Below are positions 43,389 through 52,391 of a stretch of 64,000 bases of DNA, piece after piece (within the stretch, counting starts at the first letter, position 1; every line of letters starts with the position of its first letter). Made by a program: the position numbers and the translations under genes. The notes beneath the pieces were generated by a model, which was given only the letters and a program-made list of their open reading frames with translations, was not told the origin of the DNA and made no database searches. Source of the DNA: JBHIBC01 sp046758905 (GTDB lineage: Bacteria > Acidobacteriota > Polarisedimenticolia > Gp22-AA2); NCBI GenBank assembly GCA_046758905.1, contig JBHIBC010000003.1, positions 1-64,000 on the forward strand. The letters are read 5' to 3'.

Positions 43389-43988
43389 CTAGCCCTCGCG
43401 CAGCTCGGTGTTCCAGTAAGCCACGTCGAGGAAGCTCTTCCAGATCTCGTAGCGCCCCGAGGCGAAGGAGATCTTCACGAGCGGGTGCCAGCGCGGCTTG
43501 ACCGGGGCCCGCACGAGGCGCATGCCGACCTCGGTCGGGAGATGCCCCCCCTTCCTCGAGTTGCAGGCCACGCAGCAGCAGACCACGTTGTCCCAAGTCG
43601 ACTTGCCGCCGCGCGACAGCGGGACCACGTGATCCAGGTTCAGGTCGCGCGTCTGGAACCTGCGGCCGCAGTATTGGCAGCGGTTGCGGTCGCGGTAGAA
43701 GATGTTCTTGCGGGTGAACCGCACCTCGTGGCGCGGCAGTCGATCGAAGTCCACCAGCAGTATGACGCGCGGGATCCGGATGCGGAGCGTGGGGGTGATG
43801 ATGAAGTCCTCGTCCGGCTGCGGCGGAATGTCGACCCAGTCCTCCCAGCCGTAGGTCGAGAAGTCCTCGGTGACCGCCCGGACGTGCCCCTTGTACAGAA
43901 GGCAGAACGCCTTCCGGGCCGTGGTGACCTGGATCGCCTGAAACAGCCTGTTGAGGACGAGGACGTTTGAGTCGAGCATCCGCAACAT
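43389..43988 (-). CDS. HNH endonuclease domain protein
   Basis: 199 aa. An N-terminal ~80-residue part (SNVLVLNRLFQAIQVTTARKAF) is typical of a widespread HNH family found in many free-living bacteria. Then come a zinc CxxC (CQYCG), LNLDHVVPLSRGG with the HNH histidine, NVVCCCVACNSRKGG with the second zinc pair and Asn. It is not next to any mobile element or methylase, so a repair or housekeeping nuclease role is as likely as defence. Confidence 0.85.
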   Translation of the reverse strand: MLRMLDSNVLVLNRLFQAIQVTTARKAFCLLYKGHVRAVTEDFSTYGWEDWVDIPPQPDEDFIITPTLRIRIPRVILLVDFDRLPRHEVRFTRKNIFYRDRNRCQYCGRRFQTRDLNLDHVVPLSRGGKSTWDNVVCCCVACNSRKGGHLPTEVGMRLVRAPVKPRWHPLVKISFASGRYEIWKSFLDVAYWNTELREG

Positions 43989-44087
43989 CCCATCCTGCGC
44001 CGGAAAGGGGCGGGGATCAGGGAAAAGCTAGGATCCTCCGGCCGTCTTGTCAAGCGGGCCGCGGCGCCGACGCCGCGCCGGGCGCGA

Positions 44088-45287
44088 TCAGGGGGCGTCC
44101 CGCCGGCGATCCCCGCGGGGGTCGTAGCTCCGGACGAAGGTCCTCTTCTCGGCGTGGCGCTCGAGCGCCAGCCCCACCAGTCGCTCCACGAGCTCGGGAA
44201 ACGGCAATCCGCTCGCCTCCCAGAGCTTCGGATACATGCTGATCGGCGTGAAGCCGGGGAGCGTGTTCACCTCGTTCAGGAAGATCGCCTCCGTGGACCG
44301 GTCCAGGAAGAAGTCGACCCGCGCCATCCCCGCCAGGTCGAGGGTCCGGAACGCCCGTACGGCGATCTCCCGGACCCGCCTGGATTGAGCCTCGCTGACG
44401 TCCGCCGGGATGACGAGGCGCGACGAGGGGTCGACGTACTTGGCCCGATAGTCGTAGAACTCGCCCGCCGGGATGATCTCGCCCACCACCGACGCGACGG
44501 GGGCGTCGTTGCCGAGGACGCTGCACTCGATCTCGCGTGCCCGGATCGCGCGCTCGACGATCAGCGTCCGATCGTAGCGCGCCGCAAGGTGAAGTCCGCG
44601 CACGAGGCCGGCCCGGTTCCTCGCCTTGCTCACCCCGACGCTGCTGCCGCCGTTGGACGGCTTGACGAAGCAGGGATACCCGAAAGCGCTCTCGAGGACA
44701 TCGACGATCCGCTCCACCTCCTTCAGGTCGCGGCGCCGCACGACCCGGTGGTCGACGATCGGGAGGCCCGCGGCCCGGAACGCCACCTTCATCATCGCCT
44801 TGTCCATCCCGAGCGCCGATCCGAGGACGCCCGCCCCGACGTACGGGATGTCGGCCAGCTCCAGCAGCCCCTGCAACGATCCGTCCTCGCCGCCCGCGCC
44901 GTGCATCACCGGGAACACCACGTCCAGCGCGCGGCGCGCGAGATCCGCCCGCCGCCGTGCGACGGATATCGGCGCCCGGCCGCCGCGTCCGCCGTCGCGC
45001 AGGCAGATCAGCCCGCGCACGGAGGGGTCGGCCGGCAGGGCGTGGTGGGCGCCCCGGGCCAGCCAGCGTCCGGTCTTCGAGACGGCGATCGGGACCACCT
45101 CGTAACCGCGCTCATCGAGCGCCTTCATCACGGCGCGCGCCGAGACGTGCGATATCTCGTGCTCGACGGATCGGCCGCCGAAGATCACGCCGACGCGCAG
45201 CCGCCGACCTCGGCCCGGCCGGCGGGCGAGGGGGACGGCCGCAGCGCGCGGTCCTCCGGCCCCGCTCCCGCCGCGGCGGCCCTTCAC
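44088..45287 (-). CDS. ddl: D-alanine--D-alanine ligase
   Basis: 399 aa from a GTG that overlaps the hflX stop (GTGA). The N-terminal domain has RVGVIFGGRSVEHEISHVSA, the ATP-grasp region contains CFVKPSNGGSSVGVSKA and the metal-binding end is FLNEVNTLPGFTPISMYPKL. It ligates two D-alanines for peptidoglycan precursor synthesis in the cytoplasm. It is slightly longer at the N-terminus than typical Ddl, the extra being basic and Ala-rich. Translation is probably coupled to hflX. Confidence 0.92.
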   Translation of the reverse strand: MKGRRGGSGAGGPRAAAVPLARRPGRGRRLRVGVIFGGRSVEHEISHVSARAVMKALDERGYEVVPIAVSKTGRWLARGAHHALPADPSVRGLICLRDGGRGGRAPISVARRRADLARRALDVVFPVMHGAGGEDGSLQGLLELADIPYVGAGVLGSALGMDKAMMKVAFRAAGLPIVDHRVVRRRDLKEVERIVDVLESAFGYPCFVKPSNGGSSVGVSKARNRAGLVRGLHLAARYDRTLIVERAIRAREIECSVLGNDAPVASVVGEIIPAGEFYDYRAKYVDPSSRLVIPADVSEAQSRRVREIAVRAFRTLDLAGMARVDFFLDRSTEAIFLNEVNTLPGFTPISMYPKLWEASGLPFPELVERLVGLALERHAEKRTFVRSYDPRGDRRRDAP

Positions 45288-46582
45288 GGCACCCCCCGCC
45301 GGGGCGTGTTGCAGCGCGGGTCGTTGCCGCGCAGCAGCCTCGACACGAGCGCGGCCTGGGCCGGCCGGGCGCGAAAGCGCACCAGCAGGTGCCCGTCCAC
45401 AACCGCGCTGTGCAGGACCCTCACCAGCCCGCACAGGCGCGCCAGGATCCTCGGGTCGCCCGCAGGGATCGACACCGTCTCCTCGATCAGCCTCTCGCCC
45501 AGAGCGGCCCGGATGCGCTCAACGAGGGGCACCGACTGCTCCCGGTCGAGGGCCGACATGAAGACGGCCTCCGGGTACTCCGTCCGCAGCCTGTCGATCA
45601 CGCCTTCCGGGGCGCGGTCCACCTTGTTGAAGACCAGCAACCGCTGGCGGCCGGCGAGCCCGAGCTCCCCGAGCGTTCGCTCCGTGGTCCGCATCCGGTC
45701 CTCCAGCGCCGGCGAGCCGGCGTCCGCCACCTGAACGAGCAGGTCGGCATCGGCCGCCTCCTCCAGCGTGCTGCGGAACGAGGCGACCAGGTGGTGCGGC
45801 AGCTTGCGGATGAACCCGACCGTGTCGATCACCAGGAAAGGCGGCCCGCCGCCCTGGTGGCACCGGCGCACCAGCGGGTCGAGCGTCGCGAAGAGGCGAT
45901 CCTCCACGAACGCCCCGGCCCCGGTCAGGAGGTTGAGGATGGTCGATTTCCCGGAGTTGGTGTAGCCGACCAGGGCGACGCGCTTCTGGGTGGTTCTGCC
46001 CTTGCGGCGCTCCCTCCTCTCCGTCTCGATCCGCTTCAGCTCGGCGGCCAGCCGCGCGATGCGCCGACGGATCAGCCGGCGGTCGATCTCCAGCTGCGTC
46101 TCGCCGATGCCGCGCTGGCCGATGCCCCCATCCTGGCGGGAGAGGTGAACCCACCGGCGCTTCAGGCGCGGAAGCAGGTACCGCAGGCGGGCGAGCTCCA
46201 CCTGGGTCCGCGCCTCCCTGCTCCGGGCGCGACGCGCGAAGATGTCCAGAATGACCGCCGAGCGATCCAGGACCTTGAGGGAGAGGGCGGTCTCGAGGTT
46301 CTTCGCCTGGGCGGGCGTCAGATCGTCGTCGAAGACGGCCATGTCCGCGCGCCCGGCCGCCGCCGTACGGCGCAGCTCCTCGATCTTTCCGGCCCGGAGC
46401 AGGGTCGCGGCGCGGAGCGGGCCGCTCTCCTGTAGAAGCCGACCCACGATCTCGGCGCCCGCGGTATCGGTCAGCCGACCCAGCTCGTCGAGGTGCTCTT
46501 CGGCCTCCCGGCGCTCCCGCCGTCCGGTGCACAGGCCCACGAGGACGGCCCGCTCCCGGTTCAGCGGCCGGACGTCCGACAC
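45284..46582 (-). CDS. hflX: Ribosome-splitting GTPase HflX
   Basis: 432 aa from a GTG start. The N-terminal HflX domain is followed by a glycine-rich linker (GGIGQRGIGETQLEIDRR), diagnostic of the family. The GTPase has GYTNSGKST (G1), DTVGFI (G3) and NKVD (G4). HflX rescues stalled ribosomes after stress. The C-terminal domain runs about 70 residues beyond the G domain. It is upstream of ddl in one operon. Confidence 0.93.
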   Translation of the reverse strand: MSDVRPLNRERAVLVGLCTGRRERREAEEHLDELGRLTDTAGAEIVGRLLQESGPLRAATLLRAGKIEELRRTAAAGRADMAVFDDDLTPAQAKNLETALSLKVLDRSAVILDIFARRARSREARTQVELARLRYLLPRLKRRWVHLSRQDGGIGQRGIGETQLEIDRRLIRRRIARLAAELKRIETERRERRKGRTTQKRVALVGYTNSGKSTILNLLTGAGAFVEDRLFATLDPLVRRCHQGGGPPFLVIDTVGFIRKLPHHLVASFRSTLEEAADADLLVQVADAGSPALEDRMRTTERTLGELGLAGRQRLLVFNKVDRAPEGVIDRLRTEYPEAVFMSALDREQSVPLVERIRAALGERLIEETVSIPAGDPRILARLCGLVRVLHSAVVDGHLLVRFRARPAQAALVSRLLRGNDPRCNTPRRGVP

Positions 46583-46718
46583 TGCGGCTCCCTCACGCGG
46601 AGGATCTTAGTTCTCGACTCAGGGCACGTCAATTCGAGCACCTGCGAGCGCCCCCGCGTGTCGGCGCGTCCCCCGCCGGCGAAGCGACGACGCCCGGGGA
46701 GCGCGCCGGAAGGATGGA

Positions 46719-47321
46719 TCACTTCCGGGACGTCCCCGCCGCGGCGTCCCCCGTCGTCAGCCGCTCGATCAGGGCGTGGTAGTCGTCCGGCAGGGCGTTT
46801 CCGGCGTGGCGGATGATTCCGTCCGCGCCGATCAGGAAGTTCTGCGGCAGCGAGGCGACCCTGTAACGCTCCACCGCCACGCCCTTGCCGTCCCAGAGGA
46901 TCGGGTAGGTGATCTCGTGCTCCTCCACGAAGGAGCGCACGCCCCGCCGCGTCTGCTCACGGGTGACGACGACGCCGAGGATCTCGTACCCCCGATCGCG
47001 ATACTTGGCGTAGGCCGCCAGGAGTCTCGGCACCTCCTCGATGCAGGGGAAGCACCAGGTCGCCCAAAAGACGACCTGGACGACCCTGTTCCTCTCCAGC
47101 GCCTCCTTGAGGCTGTAGAGGCGTCCGTCGAGATCCTCGAGCCTGAAGTCGCGCGCCAGGTCGCCGGGCCTGACGCCGCGGACGGGGCCGACGGACGGGA
47201 TCTTGCCGGCCAGCACCGGCGCGCCTCCCCCCAACCCCAGGGCGCAGGCCAGCAGCGTCGGCAGCGCCAGGGCCGCCGCGGCGCGCGCGCCGAGCTGGGA
47301 TCGCGGGAGACGGGTGATCAT
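46719..47321 (-). CDS. TlpA-like exported thioredoxin
   Basis: 200 aa with a signal sequence (basic start, then AAAALALPTLLACALGLGGG). The thioredoxin fold contains VVFWATWCFPCIEEVPRLL with the CFPC redox centre and the cis-Pro YRVASLPQNFLIG. TlpA/ResA-like proteins reduce periplasmic disulfides, for example in cytochrome c or copper-site maturation. Neighbours do not show the substrate. It is 65 nt upstream of the minus-strand anti-sigma-like gene. Confidence 0.85.
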   Translation of the reverse strand: MITRLPRSQLGARAAAALALPTLLACALGLGGGAPVLAGKIPSVGPVRGVRPGDLARDFRLEDLDGRLYSLKEALERNRVVQVVFWATWCFPCIEEVPRLLAAYAKYRDRGYEILGVVVTREQTRRGVRSFVEEHEITYPILWDGKGVAVERYRVASLPQNFLIGADGIIRHAGNALPDDYHALIERLTTGDAAAGTSRK

Positions 47322-47386
47322 CGCTTATGAGAGGGAATTATATCATCGCGCGGGGCGCAGGCCCGCCGCGTGGGCGGTCCGAGGGC

Positions 47387-47935
47387 TCAGAGAGGTGAGT
47401 AGTCGGTGACGTCGAGGTAGCCGATCGCCCGATAGAGGCGTCCCTCGACGGCGATGCGGCGCCCGCGCAGCCCGGGGTCGAGGAGCGCCCCCGCGTCGGA
47501 TCGGTTCAGCGCGAACCGCCAGATCTGCCCATCGGCCGTCTGGATGCCGCTGGCGTGACCATGGGCGCGACAGGCGATCTGCGCCTCGATCGGTATCCCG
47601 TGCAGCGCGCAGTCGTAGCAGACCACGCGGCCCTCCAGGTGGACCATCTGGACGTCGCCGGCCGCGGGGGATCGCGGCGCGTAGAGGCGCAGCGTGATCG
47701 GCGGCACCACGAGCACCATCAGGATCGACGCGGCCAGCGCGGTCAGCAGCGCCGGGTGGCGGACCAGCGGGAAGCGCCACCTACGCGCCGCGCCGCGGGA
47801 GGAGCGCCGTTCCTCCCGGTCGAGCGCTGCGAGGATCCGTTGACGCAGCCCGGGCGGCGCACTGACGCGCCCGAGGAGCGATCTCAGAAGCGCGTCCAGA
47901 CCGCCCGATTCTCCGCCGACTCTCTCCTCACCCAT
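47387..47935 (-). CDS. Membrane anti-sigma-like protein without zinc finger
   Basis: 182 aa. A short cytoplasmic part (LRSLLGRVSAPPGLRQRILAALDR) precedes one transmembrane helix (ALLTALAASILMVLVVPP) and a periplasmic domain with VVCYDCALHG and other Cys/His residues that could bind metal or heme. It follows the ECF sigma gene by 20 nt on the same strand, the usual anti-sigma position. The HxxxCxxC zinc finger of ZAS anti-sigmas is absent, so the sigma-binding role is inferred from context only. Confidence 0.55.
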   Translation of the reverse strand: MGEERVGGESGGLDALLRSLLGRVSAPPGLRQRILAALDREERRSSRGAARRWRFPLVRHPALLTALAASILMVLVVPPITLRLYAPRSPAAGDVQMVHLEGRVVCYDCALHGIPIEAQIACRAHGHASGIQTADGQIWRFALNRSDAGALLDPGLRGRRIAVEGRLYRAIGYLDVTDYSPL

Positions 47936-47955
47936 GGCTTACCGCCCCCGGGACC

Positions 47956-48660
47956 TCAGCGGGCGAATCGATTCGCCTCTCGGCCGCCCGTCGGAGCCTT
48001 CGCCTTCTCGACCGTCCCGTCGTCTCGAGGGAGCAGGCCCCGCTCCCTCGCCTGCGGCTCGAGCGCGGACTGCAGGATCTGCCGGGCGCGGAACAGCCGC
48101 GACATGACGGTCCCGATGGGGCACGACATGATGGCCGCGATCTCCTTGTAGGTGTATCCCTCGACGATCGACAACACCACAACCATGCGGTAGTCGGCCG
48201 GCAGGGCCTCCAGCGCCGCCTGAACGCGCTCGCCCAGGATGGCGTTGGCGGCCGCCGTCTCCGGATCGCGCGCCGGCGCAGCCGTCACGTCGGCGATGAT
48301 CCGCTCCGAGTGCTCCTCGATGGCGCCGAAGTCTATCTCGTCCGGCTGGCTGCGGACCTTCCTGTAGCGATTGATGAAGACGTTGCGGAGTATCGTGAAC
48401 AGCCAGGCCTTGCAATTCGTTCCCCTCTCGTACCGCGAGAAGAAGCGGTAGGCCCTGACGAAGGTCTCCTGAACCAGGTCCTCGGCATCGGCCGGCTCCC
48501 GGACCATCTTCAGGGCCATGTTGTAAAGGGCGTCGAGGTGCGGCAGCGCCGTCTCCTCGAACTCCCTCCGCCTCGAGGGCTCGGGTCGCCCGTCCCGGGC
48601 GTCGGGCCCGGTCTCGCCCGCCCCGTCGAGCCCAAATTGAGGAACCCCGTCCTCGGCCAT
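47956..48660 (-). CDS. ECF sigma factor
   Basis: 234 aa. Region 2 (LDALYNMALKMVREPADAEDLVQETFVRAYRFFSRYERGTN) and region 4 (LPADYRMVVVLSIVEGYTYKEIAAIMSCPIGTVMSRLFRAR) are typical of RpoE/SigR-like ECF sigmas. Region 1.1 and 3 are absent, as expected. The N-terminal ~35 residues are an acidic extension. It is followed by a membrane protein that is a candidate anti-sigma, so surface or envelope stress control is likely. Confidence 0.9.
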   Translation of the reverse strand: MAEDGVPQFGLDGAGETGPDARDGRPEPSRRREFEETALPHLDALYNMALKMVREPADAEDLVQETFVRAYRFFSRYERGTNCKAWLFTILRNVFINRYRKVRSQPDEIDFGAIEEHSERIIADVTAAPARDPETAAANAILGERVQAALEALPADYRMVVVLSIVEGYTYKEIAAIMSCPIGTVMSRLFRARQILQSALEPQARERGLLPRDDGTVEKAKAPTGGREANRFAR

Positions 48661-48773
48661 TTATTCCCCGGGCCCCGCGGGCCAGAGGCCGGAGGGCTCG
48701 GGCCCGCCCCCGCCCTTCCGCCCCGCCCGCCAGGGCCTACATACGGGATAGATGTCGCTCATCGCTTGCGGTT

Positions 48774-49943
48774 TCAGGATATCACCTTCGTAACTGCGCG
48801 CGGGGCCGGTTTCCTCCGTCCCCCCGCGGGGCGTCGCGGGCCCACCGAGGGCCCGCAGGGCCCGCCGGAAGCCGCGTCCGCGCGCGCTCCACGTCGCCCG
48901 GCAGGGGCCGGATCGAGCCTGAAAACGGTCTCCACCCTGCCGACCGGCAGCCCGCGACGGTTGCGGAGTGGGCCGACGAACCGATCGAGCAGCTCCACGC
49001 GCTCGCGCTCGTCCAGGATGCCGAGCCCTCTCAGGGTCTCCAGAGCGGCGCTGTGGCGCGCCCTGACGCCGTCGCCATCGGCGATCTTGATGGCGATGCC
49101 CATCCCCGTCCCGCCCCGGCGGCAGGCCAGACCGTAGAACCCCTCGGCCCCGATCTTCGCGATCAGATCGTGCCCCGCGGCCCGCATCAGGGCGGTGCAG
49201 AGGCGGTCGGTGCCCGCGACCATCTCGGGGTGGCGCCTCATCGCCGTCGCCACCCGGCCGGCCGCCGCGCGCCATCGGCCCGCAGCCTCCGTCGAAACCA
49301 GCCGCGCGTACAGCAGCGCCGCGTTCCGGATCGGCATGTGGAAGGTGGGCGCCGAGCACCCGTCGACCGCCAAGTCGACCGAGGCGGCCGGAAGCCCCGC
49401 AAGCGACGCCACGACCTCCCGGATCCGCACCTGAACCGGATGCCCCGGATCGAGGTAGGTGTCGAGCGGCGCGCCGAGGTGGACCGCCAGCGCGAGCATG
49501 CCGGCGTGCTTGCCCGAGCAGTTGTTGTGAATGGGCAGGGGCCGCTCGCCCCGGTCGAGAAGCTCCCTCGCGGCGGGAGGGTGGAGCGGCGGGTGCGCGC
49601 CGCACTGGAGGGCGCGCTCGTCGAGCCCGATCTTCGAGAGGATCGAGCGGACCGCGGCCAGGTGCATCGCCTCGCCCCCGTGCGACCCGATGATGACTGC
49701 GATCTCGGGCTCGGTGAGCCCGAACAGGTCCGCGGCGCCAGATCCGATGAGCGGGAGCACCTGGGCCGGCTTGGCGGCCGAGCGGAGGAACGTCCTCGCG
49801 CCGGGGTCGCCGGCCGACGCGACCGTCCGCCCCGCGTCGTCGACGACGGCGATCGCCCCGTGGTGCACGGACTCCACATGTCCGCCCCGGAGCACCGCCA
49901 CCAGCGGCACGTACCCGCCGGGTGCGCTCGTGTCCTCCGCCAT
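48774..49943 (-). CDS. Asparaginase II (Rhizobium-type L-asparaginase)
   Basis: 389 aa. It matches the thermolabile Rhizobium etli-type asparaginase family: SVHHGAIAVVDDAGR, LRSAAKPAQVLPLI, HNNCSGKHAGMLALA, VDGCSAPTFHMPI, and GAEGFYGLACRRGGTG. It hydrolyses L-asparagine to aspartate and ammonia in the cytoplasm. The last ~35 residues are a low-complexity Gly/Pro/Arg extension not expected for the family. It is 29 nt downstream of the antiporter gene on the same strand. Confidence 0.88.
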   Translation of the reverse strand: MAEDTSAPGGYVPLVAVLRGGHVESVHHGAIAVVDDAGRTVASAGDPGARTFLRSAAKPAQVLPLIGSGAADLFGLTEPEIAVIIGSHGGEAMHLAAVRSILSKIGLDERALQCGAHPPLHPPAARELLDRGERPLPIHNNCSGKHAGMLALAVHLGAPLDTYLDPGHPVQVRIREVVASLAGLPAASVDLAVDGCSAPTFHMPIRNAALLYARLVSTEAAGRWRAAAGRVATAMRRHPEMVAGTDRLCTALMRAAGHDLIAKIGAEGFYGLACRRGGTGMGIAIKIADGDGVRARHSAALETLRGLGILDERERVELLDRFVGPLRNRRGLPVGRVETVFRLDPAPAGRRGARADAASGGPCGPSVGPRRPAGGRRKPAPRAVTKVIS

Positions 49944-49972
49944 CCTCGTTCCCCCTCGCGCGTTGCCCCGTC

Positions 49973-51427
49973 TCACGAGGCGGCGCGCGGCTCCCGCCCC
50001 CTCAGGGCGCCCTCCGGAAGGGTCTCCTCCCCCTCCTTCAGAGGCGTGATGCTGAATCCCGTGAACGCGTAGATCGCCGAGATCACCGGGTTGAACAGGT
50101 TCAGGAAGGCGAAGGGCAGATAGGCGCCGGCGCTGACTCCCAGGGTCGCCGACATGAACGCCCCGCAGGTGTTCCACGGCACGAGCGGCGACGTCAGGGT
50201 CCCGGAGTCCTCCAGCGCGCGGGACAGGTTTTTCGGATGGAGACCGCGGCGCAGGTAGGCGTCGCGGTACATCCGCCCGGGCACCACGATCGACATGTAC
50301 TGGTCGGGCGCCACCACGTTGATCCCGATGCAGGTGGCGAGGGTGGCGGTCACCAACGATCCCGGGCCCCGGGCCATCCGAAGGATCCCGTCCGCCAGGG
50401 TCGCCAGCATGCCGCTGCGCTCCATCACCCCTCCGAACGCGAGGGCACAGAAGATCAGCGCCACCGTCCCCATCATGGCGCTCATCCCGCCCCGGTCCAG
50501 GAGCGAGTCGACCGCCTCGACGCCGGTCCCAGAGTGAAAGCCCTTCCACGCCGCGTTCACGACGTCCCCCATCCCCACGCCCGGCTGGGCCACCACGGCC
50601 ATCAGACCTCCCAGAAGCGCCCCGCAGAAGAGGGCCGGGAGGGCGGGGATCCGCATCAGCACCATGACGATGACGGCGACCGGCACGAGCATCAGCCAGG
50701 GGGTGATCCGGAACGACTGCTCGAGGGTGGTCAGCATCGATTCGACCGCGCCCATGTCGAGCGAGTTGCCGCGGTATCGCAGGCCCATGACGGCATAGAT
50801 GATCAGGGCAAGGGTCATGCTCGGCCCGGTGGTCAGGACCATGTGGCGGATGTGCGTGAACAGGTCGACCCCCGCGAGCGCGGGCGCCAGGTTGGTGGTA
50901 TCGGACAGCGGCGACATCTTGTCGCCGAAGTAGGCGCCGGAGATGATCGCGCCCGCGGTCATCGGCGTCGGCACCCCGAGCGCGTTGCCGACTCCGATCA
51001 GGGCGAGCCCGACGGTGCCGGCGGTCGACCACGACGATCCGGTGGCCAGGGCGATGATGGAGCAGACCAGGCAGGTCATGAACAGGAACAGCGAGGGGGT
51101 GAGCAGCTTGAGCCCGTAGTAGACCATCCCCGGCACGATGCCCGAGAGGATCCAGGTGCCGATCAGGCTGCCGATCACCATCAGGATGAGGCAGGCGCGC
51201 AGCGCGAGGATGATGCCGTGCTGCAGCCCCTCCTCGATCGATTTCCACGGGTGGCCGAGCCACAGGGCGAGGACCGAGGCGAAGGCGACGGACAGCAGGA
51301 GCGGGATCTGGACCGGCCCGTGGATCACCTCGACGGTGTAGAAGAGGCTCCCGATCAGGAACAGCACCGGGACCAGGGACACGAGCAGTCCCGGAGTCCT
51401 GGTGGCGCCCTCCCGGCCCGCCGTCAC
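49973..51427 (-). CDS. nhaC: NhaC-family Na+/H+ antiporter
   Basis: 484 aa from a GTG start; no earlier start is well supported. About 11-12 transmembrane segments. Family motifs are GSSWSTAGTVGLALIGVG, GAIISGAYFGDKMSPLSDTTNLA and a C-terminal SGTLTSPLVPWNTCGAFM. It exports Na+ or exchanges organic ions for protons; some NhaC-like members exchange malate/lactate. It is divergent from the sirtuin gene, with about 170 nt between starts. Confidence 0.85.
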   Translation of the reverse strand: MTAGREGATRTPGLLVSLVPVLFLIGSLFYTVEVIHGPVQIPLLLSVAFASVLALWLGHPWKSIEEGLQHGIILALRACLILMVIGSLIGTWILSGIVPGMVYYGLKLLTPSLFLFMTCLVCSIIALATGSSWSTAGTVGLALIGVGNALGVPTPMTAGAIISGAYFGDKMSPLSDTTNLAPALAGVDLFTHIRHMVLTTGPSMTLALIIYAVMGLRYRGNSLDMGAVESMLTTLEQSFRITPWLMLVPVAVIVMVLMRIPALPALFCGALLGGLMAVVAQPGVGMGDVVNAAWKGFHSGTGVEAVDSLLDRGGMSAMMGTVALIFCALAFGGVMERSGMLATLADGILRMARGPGSLVTATLATCIGINVVAPDQYMSIVVPGRMYRDAYLRRGLHPKNLSRALEDSGTLTSPLVPWNTCGAFMSATLGVSAGAYLPFAFLNLFNPVISAIYAFTGFSITPLKEGEETLPEGALRGREPRAAS

Positions 51428-51596
51428 GGCCGGATCCGTCCCGCGAGCGCGCCGGAGGCCGGCACGGGTCCATCTCTCATCGGTGTTCGCACTATACGCG
51501 AGGATCCCCCGGGATTCAACGCCCTGGCCGGAACGCCCCGTGACCGGGAGGCCCGTCCGCCCCTGTTCTTGACACCCCTCTCGAGGGCCGGATAGC

Positions 51597-52391
51597 ATGG
51601 CTGTCCTCACCACAGGAAGGGGACGGCGGGTGCCGGCGGTCACGGCGCGTCTTAGGGAGCTGATCGCCCGCGGGCGTGGTGTGGTGGCCCTCACCGGGGC
51701 CGGGATATCGGCCGAGTCGGGGGTCCCCACGTTCCGGGGCAGGGACGGCTTCTGGGAGAAGGAGAGGGTCGAGGACCTCGCCACTCCGGAGGGGTTCGCG
51801 CGCGACCCGCGAAAGGTCTGGGCGTGGTATGAGGAGCGGCGGCGGCGGATCTCCACCTGCGCCCCGAACGCGGGACACCTCGCGCTGGCGCGTTACGCGG
51901 AGCGCCGTCCCGATTTCACCCTCGTGACCCAGAACATCGACGGGCTGCACCGGGCAGCGGGCAGCCCCCGCGTCCTGGCGCTGCACGGCGACATCTTCCG
52001 CGTCCGCTGCGTGCGCGACGGGACCTCACGGGACGAGCGCCGCGTGCCGCTCCCCGAGATCCCCCCGCACTGCCCGTGCGGCGCTTTGCTGCGTCCCGAC
52101 GTGGTCTGGTTCGGCGAGCTGCTGCCCCGGCGCGAGATCGAGGAGGCCACGCAGGCCTCCCACCGCGCCGAGCTTTTCCTCGTCATCGGAACCTCTGCGC
52201 TGGTGTATCCTGCGGCCTCGCTCCCGACGATCGCCCGGCTCGAGGGAGCCTACATGGTCGAGATCAACGTCGAGCCGACGCCCCTCTCCAGCCAGGCCGA
52301 CGAAGTGCTCCTCGGGCCGGCCGCGACGATCCTGCCGGACCTGCTCGGGGAAGGGGCGGCGAGCGTGACCGGCCGCGGAGGACGCTCCTGA
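51597..52391 (+). CDS. cobB: Sirtuin NAD-dependent protein deacylase
   Basis: 264 aa. Class III sirtuin motifs: ALTGAGISAESGVPTFRG, TQNIDGLH, LHGDIF (catalytic His), VIGTSALVYPAASLP. WYEERRR has the Tyr-x-x-Arg pair that defines desuccinylase-type (SIRT5/CobB) specificity. The zinc site is unusual: the first CxxC is reduced to a single Cys (RVRCVRDG), while the second pair (HCPCG) remains, so zinc may be incomplete. It is the first gene of a plus-strand operon with larC. Confidence 0.9.
   Translation: MAVLTTGRGRRVPAVTARLRELIARGRGVVALTGAGISAESGVPTFRGRDGFWEKERVEDLATPEGFARDPRKVWAWYEERRRRISTCAPNAGHLALARYAERRPDFTLVTQNIDGLHRAAGSPRVLALHGDIFRVRCVRDGTSRDERRVPLPEIPPHCPCGALLRPDVVWFGELLPRREIEEATQASHRAELFLVIGTSALVYPAASLPTIARLEGAYMVEINVEPTPLSSQADEVLLGPAATILPDLLGEGAASVTGRGGRS

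Noticed and set aside
43389..43988. HNH protein as part of a defence island
   Set aside because: Neighbours are rhomboid and Ddl/HflX; no methylase, helicase or other defence gene nearby.
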